A model generated the notes under the pieces. It was not told where the DNA came from. It saw only the letters and a list, made by a program, of their open reading frames with translations, and did no database searches. From Streptomyces fulvoviolaceus (GTDB lineage: Bacteria; Actinomycetota; Actinomycetes; Streptomycetales; Streptomycetaceae), in the NCBI RefSeq assembly GCF_000718165.1, contig NZ_JOEY01000014.1, positions 1-64,000 on the forward strand: 64,000 nt of DNA, given 5' to 3'. Position 1 is the stretch's first letter. Each line of letters begins with the position of its first letter. Below, piece after piece: positions 10,613-19,688 of this stretch. The position numbers and the translations under genes were made by a program.

Positions 10613-10761
10613 GCGTACTCCTCGTAGTCTTGATGAGTGGCCACCGAGTGCCCCCGGTCTGTGTCTCGGGGGAGCTTCCGTTACTCGGGAGGCGGGGATC
10701 CGCTGGGCGCGGCCTCCAGAGCGGTGAGCTCCGGGGGTGCGTACACAAACGGCCGTCACAC

Positions 10762-10791
10762 AGCGTACCAGCACACGAGCGCGCCCTTGAC
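10762..10791 (-). promoter_or_regulatory. Candidate rpsO promoter
   Basis: On the minus strand TACGCT is a plausible -10 element, preceded at 18-19 bases by GTCAAG/TGTCAA. The start would lie about 150 bases before rpsO, leaving a structured leader. The match to the vegetative consensus is partial. Confidence 0.35.
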
Positions 10792-10811
10792 AGGCGGTCC
10801 GTCGCCGCTAG

Positions 10812-10977
10812 CGCCTGTCCGGCGGATCATGCCGGCGTCGCGGGCCCTGGCACGCACTCCCCCACTGCCTTAAAGACGTTAAAGACGTGTCCGCCTTGCA
10901 GCGGCACACACCAGACCCCGCTCGGCTTGCCTGACAGGCGCCGCTTCTTGCAGCCGGCCTGACCCGCCGGACAGGCC
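10812..10977. mobile_element. MITE-like element with 13-bp inverted repeats
   Basis: GCCTGTCCGGCGG (10813-10825) and its exact complement (10964-10976) bound a ~166-base non-coding segment flanked on both sides by CTAG (10808-10811 and 10978-10981). The size, terminal repeats and target duplication fit a miniature inverted-repeat element mobilised by an IS5-like transposase. The right CTAG copy supplies the TAG stop of eccD. A GGCGGATCATGCCGG palindrome lies just inside the left end. Confidence 0.7.
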
Positions 10978-12435
10978 CTAGATGCCGCCGCGGACCTTGC
11001 CGTAGACGTCGAGGACGGCCAGGCAGATCGGGATCAGGGAGAGCAGTACCAGCGAGTCCGCGAGGTCCAGCATGCGGCCCCAGAAGGGGGACAGTCCCTT
11101 CTGCGGCACGATGAGGGCGATCGCGATCAGCAGCAGCACGCCGGCGCCGACCGAGGCGCCGAGCCACAGGGTGCGTACGTCGACGGGGCCGGAGTTGCCC
11201 TGGAGCAGCTCCATGACGATGTCGACCGGCGGCGAGAGCGCGAGGCCGAGGATCAGCAGACCGAGGGTGACGACACCGGCCACGAACAGGCAGGTGACCT
11301 GGGCGGTGTACCGGAACAGTCGCGCCCGCAGCATCGCGGCGAGGCCGGTGGCGAGGGCCAGCAGCTGGGCCCAGCCGCTGTCGCTGAAGCCGAGCACCGC
11401 GCCGCCCGCGCCGACGATGACGACGGCACAGCCGCCCACCAGGCCGAGCAGCAGTTCGTGGCCCCGGCTCGTCTGGGCGACGATGCGCTGGACGTCGACG
11501 GCCTCGAGGTCGCCGTCCTGACCGTCACGACGTGCCCTGGCCAGGTCCTCCGGGTTGCGGAAACCGATCGGCAGCTTGGCGAAGCGGGCCGACCAGCCGG
11601 GCAGGAAGCCGACGACCGCCAGGGCGACGACCGAGGTGCCTGCGGCGATCTCCCGCGGCGCCGCCTCGGTGAGCACACCGCAGAACACGGCGAGCGTGCC
11701 GATCCCGGCGGCCAGCGCGGCGGCCACGAACGGGGCGTCTCCCTGCGGCAGCAGCATGATCAGCACGACGGAGCAGAGCAGTACGGCCACGCAGCCGACG
11801 AGGAACTGGATCCTGCCGGGGCCCTCACCCGCGTCCTGCGCGATGACGCCGGAGCCCGCGATGAGCGCGTGCGGCAGCGCCGAGACGCCGAGCGCGACGG
11901 CGGAACCGCGGTCGTCGTACACCCGGGCCCGGATACCGGCGAGTGCCGTCAGGGCCAGCGCGGTGACTCCGGCGAGGATGCCCTGGAGGCCGTTCATGTC
12001 GTGTCGTACCGGGTCGGCGAACCAGAAGACGAAGCCGAGCATGATCAGCAGCAGCGCGCCGGAGACGAGACCGGCCACCCGCATCAGGTTGTCGTTCCAG
12101 CTGCGGACGTCCTGCTTGACCGCGGCGGCGATCGCGTCCACCACGTCGTCGTGCACGGCCGGCGGCAGCGAGTCGGCGAAGGTGCGCAGCAGCAGCACCT
12201 CGCCGTCCCTGACCCGGTGCTCGAGCAGCGAACGGCTCGCGTCGAGCACCTGGCCCTCGCGGCTCACCAGGTGGTAGCCGGAGGGACTGGTGTCCGACTG
12301 GACCAGACCCGAGAGTCTGACGATCTCGGGAAAGAGGTCCTGGATCGGCAGGTCCTCGGGCAGCGCGACATCGACTCGGCTGTCCGGCGCTGCGATGGTG
12401 ATTCGGCAGAAACCTGTCGAAGTCCCCGTGCTCAC
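10978..12435 (-). CDS. eccD: Type VII secretion integral membrane protein EccD
   Basis: A 485-residue core membrane subunit of the ESX/type VII secretion complex. The first ~95 residues form the ubiquitin-like YukD-type cytoplasmic domain (FCRITIAAPDSRVDVALPEDLPI...). A linker (about 96-125) follows, then about 11 hydrophobic segments to the C terminus, the EccD topology. The GTG start at 12435 is the only reasonable one. It is divergent from eccC across a ~278-base promoter region. Its TAG stop lies inside the target duplication of the MITE-like element, so the native C terminus may have been altered by a few residues. Confidence 0.95.
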   Translation of the reverse strand: MSTGTSTGFCRITIAAPDSRVDVALPEDLPIQDLFPEIVRLSGLVQSDTSPSGYHLVSREGQVLDASRSLLEHRVRDGEVLLLRTFADSLPPAVHDDVVDAIAAAVKQDVRSWNDNLMRVAGLVSGALLLIMLGFVFWFADPVRHDMNGLQGILAGVTALALTALAGIRARVYDDRGSAVALGVSALPHALIAGSGVIAQDAGEGPGRIQFLVGCVAVLLCSVVLIMLLPQGDAPFVAAALAAGIGTLAVFCGVLTEAAPREIAAGTSVVALAVVGFLPGWSARFAKLPIGFRNPEDLARARRDGQDGDLEAVDVQRIVAQTSRGHELLLGLVGGCAVVIVGAGGAVLGFSDSGWAQLLALATGLAAMLRARLFRYTAQVTCLFVAGVVTLGLLILGLALSPPVDIVMELLQGNSGPVDVRTLWLGASVGAGVLLLIAIALIVPQKGLSPFWGRMLDLADSLVLLSLIPICLAVLDVYGKVRGGI

Positions 12436-12606
12436 CTGGTGTTCCCCCTGCTAGACAAGGCTTCCTCGCGCCGCTCGTACGACGCGGAGCGCCACCATAT
12501 CCGTTGCTGCACCCGGCGTAGGCCCTGCCTCCCTCATTCCTCCCAGGACCTGCTCCGCATCTCCATGCGCCTGGCTCCCTGGGGCCCCGCGCGTATCAGT
12601 AGGATC

Positions 12607-12636
12607 GACGCCTACGCGAACGACGCCTACGCGAAC
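12607..12636. repeat. Tandem 15-bp direct repeat in the eccD-eccC divergent promoter
   Basis: Two perfect head-to-tail copies of GACGCCTACGCGAAC lie about 75 bases before the eccC start, inside the 278-base divergent spacer (12436-12713). Such repeats can be operators. No regulator gene is adjacent and no clear -10/-35 pair stands out. Confidence 0.6.
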
Positions 12637-12713
12637 GAGAACACATCTCGGCACAGCGGTACACGGGGGCGTCGGTGCCAGTACGTATCGATCGCGAAGG
12701 ATGAGTGCATTCG

Positions 12714-15700
12714 GTGAGCGTCGTCATCATCAAACGGCCACCGCGGATAGTGCCCCCGGTTGTCCCGGACGGCGAGGTCAAACTCGAGACGCCGCCCGAG
12801 ATCCCCCGCGAGGGCGACGAGAGCATGCTGATGAACCTGCTGCCCATGATGGGCATGCTGGGTTCGGTCGGCTTCTTCTTCATGCCCAGCCTGCCCGCCT
12901 ATATGAGGGTGGTCGGCGGGCTGATGCTGGCGTCGACCCTGGCCATGGCCATCGCCCAGTTCGCCAAGGCCCGGCAGGGCGGCGGCGCGGGGATGGCGCA
13001 GGACCGGCGTGACTACTTCCGCTACCTCGAACAGGTCCGCAAGGACGTACAGAAGACCGCTGAACTGCAGCGGCAGAGCCAGCTCTTCCAGCATCCCGAC
13101 CCGGAGCAGCTGTGGGCCGTGGCGGCCGACGGCAAGCGGCTGTGGGAGCGGCGCCCGACCGACGCGGACTTCGCCTCCGTACGGATCGGTCGCGGTGTGC
13201 AGCAGCTGAACACCCCGCTCGTCGCGCCGGAGACGGCGCCCAAGGAGGAGCTGGAGCCGCTGACCGCTGCGGCGATGAAGGCCTTCCTCGACGCGCACGG
13301 CAGTCTGAGCGACCTGCCGGTCTCCGTGTCGCTGCGCGCCTTCTACCACATGACGATCTGTGGGGAGACCGACTCGGTCTACGGCAACGCCCGTGCGGCG
13401 CTGTCCCAGTTGGCGACGCTGCATTCGCCCGAGGATCTGGTGATCGCCGTGGTGGCGCACCCCTCCGCGGCGGCGGAGTGGGACTGGATCAAGTGGCTGC
13501 CGCACAGCCAGCACCCGAAGGCCAAGGACGGAGCGGGTTCGACCCGGCTCCTGTTCGACGACCTCGGGGAGCTGGAGGAGGCGCTGGCGGACCAGCTGGA
13601 CGACAGGCCCCGCTGGAACCGGGACGCGAACCCCGTCTACGACCAGCCGCATCTGATCGTGGTGCTCGACGGCGGCACCGTGCCGCCGGACTCCGAGCTC
13701 GCCAGCTCCGACGGGCTCCAGGGCGTGACCTTCCTGGAGATCGCCCCCGGTGAGCTGGAGGAGGACCTGCGCGCGGGTCTGACGGCCTATGTGAAGCCGG
13801 ACCGGATGCGGCTGTTCGTCGGCCACGAGTCGGCGTACACCGGCAGGCCCGACGTACTGAACACGGCGCAGGCCGAGTCCCTGGCGCGGCAGCTCGCCCC
13901 CTTCCGGGTCGGCACCGCGGAGGAGGGCGAACCCCTCCTGTCCAACCTGGACTTCACGGATCTCATGGGCATCGGCGACGCGGGCACGGTCGACGTCTCC
14001 CGCACCTGGCGTCCGCGCACGCTGCACGAGCGGCTGCGGGTGCCGATCGGTGTCGGCGAGAGCGGCGAGCCGGTCATGCTCGACCTCAAGGAGGCCTCGC
14101 AGGAGGGCATGGGCCCGCACGGCCTGTGCGTCGGCGCGACCGGCTCCGGCAAGTCCGAGGTGCTGCGCACGCTGGTGCTCGGTCTCGCGGTGACGCACTC
14201 CTCGGAGACGCTGAACTTCATCCTCGCGGACTTCAAGGGCGGTGCGACCTTCGCCGGTATGGCGGACATGCCGCACACCGCGGCCGTGATCACCAACCTC
14301 GCGGACGACCTCACCCTCGTCGACCGCATGCGTGACTCGATCATGGGTGAGACGCAGCGCCGTCAGGAGCTGCTGCGCACGGCCGGCAACTACGCCAACC
14401 TGCACGACTACGAGAAGGCCCGGGCGGCGGGCGCCGCGCTCGAGCCGATGGCCTCGCTGGTCATCGTGCTCGACGAGTTCTCCGAACTCCTCACCGCCAA
14501 GCCGGACTTCATCGACATGTTCATCCAGATCGGCCGTATCGGCCGTTCGCTGGGTGTGCACCTGCTGCTGGCGTCGCAGCGCCTGGAGGAGGGCAAGCTG
14601 CGCGGCCTGGACACGTACCTGTCGTACCGGATCGGTCTGCGTACCTTCTCCGCGGCCGAGTCCCGTACGGCGATCGGTGTCCCGGACGCCTACCACCTGC
14701 CGTCGATCCCCGGTTCGGGTTATCTGCGGTACGACACCGACACCATGGTCCGCTTCAAGGCCGCGTACGTGTCGGGGCCGTACCACGGCGAGGGCCCGTC
14801 CCGGGTGCACCGCTCGACCCAGCTGCGGCCGGCGCTCTTCACCGCGGAGCACGTGGCGCTGCCCCCGCAGCCCGTGGTCGAGGAGCCGGAGCCCGACAAC
14901 CGGGTGGACGACGCGCTGGCCGACACCGTGCTCGACGTCATCGTCGGCAGGATGGTCAACCAGGGACCGCCCGCCCACCAGGTGTGGCTGCCCCCGCTCG
15001 AGGAGGCGCCCTCGCTGGAGCAGCTCCTCCCCCAGCTCGCCGTCACCCCGGAGCGCGGCCTCACCGCGCCCGACTACACGGCGCTCGGCCGGCTCAACGT
15101 GCCGGTCGGCCTGGTGGACAAGCCGTTCGAGCAGCGGCGCGACGTGCTGTACCGGGACTTCGCGGGCGGTGCGGGCCACGGTCTGTTCGTCGGTGGTCCG
15201 CAGTCCGGCAAGTCGACGCTGCTGCGCACGCTCATCTCGTCGTTCGCCCTCACCCACACCCCCTCCGAAGTGCAGTTCTACTGCCTGGACTTCGGTGGCG
15301 GCTCGCTGATCTCGATGGAGGACCTGGCGCACGTCGGCGGGGTCGCCAACCGTCTCGACGCCGAGAAGGTGCGCCGTACGGTCAGCGAGGTCGAGGGGAT
15401 CCTCAACGCGCGCGAGGAGTACTTCCGTACCAACAACGTCGACTCGATCCAGACGTTCCGGCAGCGCAGGGCGGCCGGGCATCTGCCCGACCAGGCCTGG
15501 GGCGACGTCTTCCTCGTCATCGACGGCTGGGCCACCTTCAAGACGGACTACGAACTGCTCGAGTCCACCGTCACGGAGATCGCGACGCGCGGCCTCGGCT
15601 TCGGTGTGCACGTGATCCTGAGCGCGAGCCGCTACACCGAAGTGCGGCCCGCGCTCAAGGACATGCTGCAGAACCGCATCGAGCTCAGGCTCGGTGACCC

Positions 15701-16658
15701 GACCGAGTCGGAGATCGACCGCAAGGTCGCGCAGAACGTCCCGGCGAGTGTGCCGGGTCGCGGTCTGACGCAGGACAAGCTGCACTTCATGACCGCGCTG
15801 CCGCGGGTCGACGGCTCCTCGGAGACGGACGACCTGTCGGAGGCGACGTCGATCCTCGTCGGCGGCATCAACGAGAACTGGCAGGGCGGCCACGCCCCGG
15901 CCGTGCGGCTGCTGCCCAAGATGCTCCAGTCGGACCGGCTGCCCAAGGGCTTCGAGCACCCGGACCGCGGTGTGGCCATCGGTATCGACGAGTCGTCGCT
16001 CGCGCCGGTCTTCGTCGACTTCGAGACGGACCCGCACTTCATCGTGTTCGGTGAGAGCGAGTCCGGTAAGTCCGCGATCCTGCGGCTGCTCGTCAAGCAG
16101 ATCACCGAGCGCTACACGCCGGACCAGGCGAAGATCGTGATGGGTGACTACCGGCGCGCCCACCTGCAGGGTGTGCCCGAGACGCACCTGTCGCGGTACT
16201 GCGCCTCGGCGCCCGCCCTGTCGGAGACGCTGGAGGGCCTCGCCGGTTCGCTCAGCCGCCGGATGCCGGGCCCGGACGTCACGCCCGAGCAGCTGCGCAA
16301 CCGCAGCTGGTACAACAGCCCGGACGCGTTCGTCATCATCGACGACTACGACCTGGTGGCGACCGGCATGAACCCGCTGGCCCCGCTCCTGGAGTACCTG
16401 CCCTTCGCCCGTGACGTCGGCCTGCGCGTCATCATCGCGCGCGCCTCGGGTGGTGCGAGCCGGTCGCTGTACGAGCCGGTGATGCAGCGGATGCGCGAGC
16501 TCGGTGCCCAGGGCATCGTGCTCTCCGGCGAGCGCTCGGAGGGTGCGCTGCTCGGCAACATCACTCCGTCGCAACTGCCGCCCGGGCGTGGGTACTTCCA
16601 CACCCGGCGGCGCGGTGGGCAGCTCGTCCAGACCGGATGGCTTCCCTCGCGGTTCTAG
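12714..16658 (+). CDS. eccC: Type VII secretion ATPase EccC (fused EccCa/EccCb)
   Basis: A 1314-residue FtsK/SpoIIIE-type motor of the ESX system, recognising the signal of WXG100-family substrates and driving export. Two transmembrane segments lie near residues 38-58 and 62-80 (LLPMMGMLGSVGFFFM, YMRVVGGLMLASTLAMAIA). Three P-loop ATPase domains follow, with Walker A motifs GATGSGKS at 474, GGPQSGKS at 827 and GESESGKS at 1113. The first has LVIVLDEFSELL as Walker B. The GTG at 12714 is chosen over the GTG at 12705 because GAAGGATGAG is correctly spaced for it. It is a single-polypeptide EccC, as usual in Streptomyces. Confidence 0.97.
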   Translation: MSVVIIKRPPRIVPPVVPDGEVKLETPPEIPREGDESMLMNLLPMMGMLGSVGFFFMPSLPAYMRVVGGLMLASTLAMAIAQFAKARQGGGAGMAQDRRDYFRYLEQVRKDVQKTAELQRQSQLFQHPDPEQLWAVAADGKRLWERRPTDADFASVRIGRGVQQLNTPLVAPETAPKEELEPLTAAAMKAFLDAHGSLSDLPVSVSLRAFYHMTICGETDSVYGNARAALSQLATLHSPEDLVIAVVAHPSAAAEWDWIKWLPHSQHPKAKDGAGSTRLLFDDLGELEEALADQLDDRPRWNRDANPVYDQPHLIVVLDGGTVPPDSELASSDGLQGVTFLEIAPGELEEDLRAGLTAYVKPDRMRLFVGHESAYTGRPDVLNTAQAESLARQLAPFRVGTAEEGEPLLSNLDFTDLMGIGDAGTVDVSRTWRPRTLHERLRVPIGVGESGEPVMLDLKEASQEGMGPHGLCVGATGSGKSEVLRTLVLGLAVTHSSETLNFILADFKGGATFAGMADMPHTAAVITNLADDLTLVDRMRDSIMGETQRRQELLRTAGNYANLHDYEKARAAGAALEPMASLVIVLDEFSELLTAKPDFIDMFIQIGRIGRSLGVHLLLASQRLEEGKLRGLDTYLSYRIGLRTFSAAESRTAIGVPDAYHLPSIPGSGYLRYDTDTMVRFKAAYVSGPYHGEGPSRVHRSTQLRPALFTAEHVALPPQPVVEEPEPDNRVDDALADTVLDVIVGRMVNQGPPAHQVWLPPLEEAPSLEQLLPQLAVTPERGLTAPDYTALGRLNVPVGLVDKPFEQRRDVLYRDFAGGAGHGLFVGGPQSGKSTLLRTLISSFALTHTPSEVQFYCLDFGGGSLISMEDLAHVGGVANRLDAEKVRRTVSEVEGILNAREEYFRTNNVDSIQTFRQRRAAGHLPDQAWGDVFLVIDGWATFKTDYELLESTVTEIATRGLGFGVHVILSASRYTEVRPALKDMLQNRIELRLGDPTESEIDRKVAQNVPASVPGRGLTQDKLHFMTALPRVDGSSETDDLSEATSILVGGINENWQGGHAPAVRLLPKMLQSDRLPKGFEHPDRGVAIGIDESSLAPVFVDFETDPHFIVFGESESGKSAILRLLVKQITERYTPDQAKIVMGDYRRAHLQGVPETHLSRYCASAPALSETLEGLAGSLSRRMPGPDVTPEQLRNRSWYNSPDAFVIIDDYDLVATGMNPLAPLLEYLPFARDVGLRVIIARASGGASRSLYEPVMQRMRELGAQGIVLSGERSEGALLGNITPSQLPPGRGYFHTRRRGGQLVQTGWLPSRF

Positions 16659-16679
16659 CGGTCACGGGAGTCTGTGGAG

Positions 16680-16705
16680 GGGCGGTACCCATGTGGGTGC
16701 CGCCC
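16680..16705 (+). terminator. eccC terminator
   Basis: An 11-bp inverted repeat (GGGCGGTACCC and near-complement, one G-U pair) with an ATGT loop and a short TTCT run lies 21 bases past the eccC stop. Confidence 0.75.
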
Positions 16706-16784
16706 TTCTGCGTTGTCAGTGGCCACCGCTATGGTGGCGTTGCAGTGGAGTTGCAGGGGAAAAGACGAGCAACGGGGGGCAGTT

Positions 16785-17174
16785 GTGCCGTCGGACTACA
16801 TGGATTCCGATCCGAAGGTCCTCAAGGACGAGGGCTACAACATGTTCACGGTCGGCCAGGACTTCGCCAAGGCCGTGAACACCTTGCAGAACGGGCTGAC
16901 CGCGCTGGAGAAGGGCGACACCCCGCCGTGGGGTGACGACGACATCGGTGAGAAGTTCGGCGTCGCCTACGAAGGTCTGCGCGACGGCATGTACCAGTCG
17001 ATGGGCAGCCTCGCGGAGCGGCTGGCGGGGATAGGGATCGCCTTCACCAAGATGGGCGTGGCCCACGAGCAGAACGAGGCCAACGAACTCGACATCTGGA
17101 ATGCGGCGACCTCGGAGTACGACGGCCAGGTGACGCTGCCGCCCGGAGTGACGCAGGGCTTCAGCAAGGCGTAA
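16785..17174 (+). CDS. WXG100-like ESX substrate or partner
   Basis: A 129-residue, mostly helical protein. Its core (PPWGDDDIGEKFGVAYEGL, SLAERLAGIGIAFTKMG) closely parallels the WXG100 protein at 45131-45457 (PWADADFGEIFGQVYTPI, SLAERLQQIGHNLQDMA). The tryptophan turn sits near residue 48 between two helices. The GTG start at 16785 follows GGGGGGCAG; the upstream open frame has no initiation signal. It lies directly after eccC, as expected for an ESX substrate or the partner of a longer toxin N terminus. Export is inferred, not shown. Confidence 0.8.
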   Translation: MPSDYMDSDPKVLKDEGYNMFTVGQDFAKAVNTLQNGLTALEKGDTPPWGDDDIGEKFGVAYEGLRDGMYQSMGSLAERLAGIGIAFTKMGVAHEQNEANELDIWNAATSEYDGQVTLPPGVTQGFSKA

Positions 17175-17260
17175 AACGCCTGATCCGCGGCGGAGTGCGG
17201 CGGCCCGCAAGTAGGGTGAGCCGCGTACTTCGTTCACGTGTCAGGAAGAGGCCCCGCGGT

Positions 17261-17554
17261 ATGACCGAGACCCCGGATGAGATCAAGGCACGCAAGGAGC
17301 GGGAGCGGGACGAGCTCTACGCCCTCGACATCTCGGGTGCCGAGTGGCACAGCGCGCCGGGTACCGAGGAGCACGAGGAGCGGGTCGAGATCGCGTACCT
17401 GCCCGAGGGCGCCGTGGCCATGCGCTCGTCCCTCGATCCCGGCACCGTACTGCGGTACACCGAGGCGGAGTGGCGGGCGTTCGTACTCGGGGCCCGGGAC
17501 GGGGAGTTCGACCTGGAGCCCGCGCCGCACAATGGTGGGGTGTCGGCCGAGTAG
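17261..17554 (+). CDS. DUF397 domain protein
   Basis: A 97-residue protein. It shows the DUF397 pattern of a W followed by an acidic stretch, then VEIAYLPEGAVAMRSSLDPGTVLRYTEAEWRAFVLGARDGEFDL. DUF397 proteins are abundant in Streptomyces, usually next to helix-turn-helix regulators, and their molecular role is poorly defined. The ATG at 17261 has an AGGAAGAG sequence upstream. No helix-turn-helix partner is present here. It lies between the ESX-like gene and a P-loop NTPase gene. Confidence 0.8.
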   Translation: MTETPDEIKARKERERDELYALDISGAEWHSAPGTEEHEERVEIAYLPEGAVAMRSSLDPGTVLRYTEAEWRAFVLGARDGEFDLEPAPHNGGVSAE

Positions 17555-17634
17555 GGCAGGACGGGGCCGAGTCCGCCCCCTCTAAGATCAGGGTCGTACG
17601 CGAAGGTGTCCGCGACGGCGGAGGACGGGGACCC

Positions 17635-19638
17635 ATGACCGGCTCGACCGAGGACTACGCACCGCACCCCCACATAGGCGGCCGGGCCGCCGCGCTGCGC
17701 GCGCTCGCCGCGTGGCGCGGGGCCGTGCCCGGTGTTCCGCGAGTGGTGGCGCTCACCGGCGCTTCCGGCAGCGGGCGTTCGCGGCTGCTCACCGGGTTCC
17801 TGATGCTGTGCGAACCCGAATTCCGCAAGCGGCTGCCGGTGGAGGAGATGGATCCCTCGACCGTTCCGCCGGAGCTGCCGGCCCCGGCGGTGCCGACCCC
17901 CGCCGGATTGACCGCGGCCCAGGTGCTGTGGCTTCTCGCCGACCACTACGAGCTGAACGCCACCGGCGTCGAGGGCGTGTACGCCGAGCTGGCCGCGGTC
18001 GAGGAGCCGGTGACCGTCGTGGTACCGGACGTCGACCGCGCCGGTCCGGTGCGGGGTGCGGGCGAGCCCGCGCGGCTCGTACGGGAGGTACTCGCTCCCC
18101 TGGCTGCCACCGGGACGGTCCGGCTCCTCGCCGAGCTGCCGCGCCCCCTGGCCGCCGAGCTGGCCGCGGGTCTGCCGGCCGGCACCGTGCAGATCATCGA
18201 TCTCGACGAACCGGAGTGGGCGGACCCCGAGGGCCTGGTGCTGCACGCCCAGGCGGCGCTGGACCCGGAGTTCGGGGCGCCCGAGCTGCCGTACACCGTC
18301 GATCCGGCCACCCGCCTCGCGCTGGGAGCGGCGATCGGCCGGCGGGCCGGGACCAGCCCGCTGGTGGTCCAGCTCGCCGTCAACTGCGTCCTGATGGCTC
18401 CGGAGGGCTTCGACCCGGCCGACGAGAGCCGGTTGCCGACGTCCGTGGGCGAGGCCCTCGACCTGCACGCCGGACGGCTCGGCTTCGAGCCGCAGACGCT
18501 ACGGCTGCTCCTCGCACCGCTCGCCCTGGCCGAGGCCGAGGGCATACCGGTCCAGCTGTGGGCGCGGCTGGCGAGCGCGGTCGCCGGGCGGGACATGGGC
18601 GAGGCCTTCGCGGGCGGAATGCTGCTCGTCGGGCCTTTCGTGCAGCCCGTGGAGGAGGAGAGCGGGCCTTCGGTACAGGCCGAGGAGCGGGAGAGCGGGC
18701 TTTCGGTACAAGCCGAGGAGCAGAGGACCGGGCCGGAGGGCGGTGCGCGCACGCTGCTGCGGCTGCTGCACCCGGCCATCGCCGAGGAGATCCGCGCCGG
18801 GCTGCCCAGCGTCCGCGCCGCCCAGACCCAGATCGCGATGGCACTGCTGGAGGCCGTACCGGAACAGGACTGGAGCAAGGCCGACCCGTACGTACGCGAC
18901 CACATCGCGGGCCACACCCTGGAAGCCGGTCTGCTGCCCCAACTCCTCACGGACCCGGGGCTGTTCGTACACGCCGACCCGGTGCCGCTGCGCGCCGCCA
19001 TCGAGGCCGTCCCGCCCGGGGAACTCGGCGCACCGGCCCGTACCTATCTGCGTACGGCCCCCCTGCTGACCCGCACCCAGGCACCCGCCGTGCTGCGCGC
19101 CGCCCTCCTGGAGACCGCGTTCGTCGAGGACGGCCTGCCCGACCACGCGGACGCCCTGCACCGCCGACTGGGCCTCGAGCTGCCCTGGCAGACCCTGTGG
19201 AGCCTGCCCGTTGCCGGGGTCAGTGACGTGACCGTCGGCAGCCTGCCCCGGTCCGAGGGGCCGGCCGTCCCGGTCGCCGTTCTCGTCGTGCCCGCGGACA
19301 CGCCTGGCGCACACCCGGTCGGCGAGGCGTCCGGTTCCGCGGTGCTCGTCCACGGCCTCGTAGGAACGGATGATCTCGGCGACGCCGACCCCGCGCTGAT
19401 CCTGCGCCCCTCCGAGGAGGAGCGGACCGCCGCCCCGCTGGGCCTGAGCCGCGGCGCCGACTACCTGCGTGTCTGGGACCGGGCAAGCGAGGAGGTCGTG
19501 GCCGCGCTGATCTCCGCCACGCCCTTCACCGCCGCCGACCTCTCCCCCGACGGCATCCTCCTCCTCGCCACCGAGCGCGGGGTGAAGGCCCTCCGGATCC
19601 GCCCGGCGGACCCGACGGACCCGACGATAGCCTCGTAG
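17635..19638 (+). CDS. P-loop NTPase (SUKH-4-associated family), Walker A Lys replaced by Arg
   Basis: A 667-residue protein. A P-loop-like motif GASGSGRSR is at residues 42-50, with Arg where the catalytic Lys should be; VTVVVPDVDRAG looks like Walker B. The middle and C-terminal parts match the two fusion proteins at 28787-30982 and 31244-33487. The shared signatures are a HxxxAxLLPxLL-like helix, the motif ELPWQTLWS, and a propeller-like end (SPDGILLLATERGVKALRI). It lacks the C-terminal SUKH-4 part of those proteins, but the next gene (51 bases away) encodes a SUKH-4-like domain. ATP binding may be weak or lost. Function is unknown; the ATG at 17635 follows GGAGGACGGGG. Confidence 0.75.
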   Translation: MTGSTEDYAPHPHIGGRAAALRALAAWRGAVPGVPRVVALTGASGSGRSRLLTGFLMLCEPEFRKRLPVEEMDPSTVPPELPAPAVPTPAGLTAAQVLWLLADHYELNATGVEGVYAELAAVEEPVTVVVPDVDRAGPVRGAGEPARLVREVLAPLAATGTVRLLAELPRPLAAELAAGLPAGTVQIIDLDEPEWADPEGLVLHAQAALDPEFGAPELPYTVDPATRLALGAAIGRRAGTSPLVVQLAVNCVLMAPEGFDPADESRLPTSVGEALDLHAGRLGFEPQTLRLLLAPLALAEAEGIPVQLWARLASAVAGRDMGEAFAGGMLLVGPFVQPVEEESGPSVQAEERESGLSVQAEEQRTGPEGGARTLLRLLHPAIAEEIRAGLPSVRAAQTQIAMALLEAVPEQDWSKADPYVRDHIAGHTLEAGLLPQLLTDPGLFVHADPVPLRAAIEAVPPGELGAPARTYLRTAPLLTRTQAPAVLRAALLETAFVEDGLPDHADALHRRLGLELPWQTLWSLPVAGVSDVTVGSLPRSEGPAVPVAVLVVPADTPGAHPVGEASGSAVLVHGLVGTDDLGDADPALILRPSEEERTAAPLGLSRGADYLRVWDRASEEVVAALISATPFTAADLSPDGILLLATERGVKALRIRPADPTDPTIAS

Positions 19639-19688
19639 CACCACCCCGTTCCCACCCGTTCGACCAGCCATCCCGAAGGAGCCTCCCC

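Noticed and set aside
12627..16601. A 1324-codon open frame on the minus strand opposite eccC
   Set aside because: It is the mirror of eccC codon bias in GC-rich DNA. The protein is Arg/His/Val-rich with no motifs, and eccC itself is certain.
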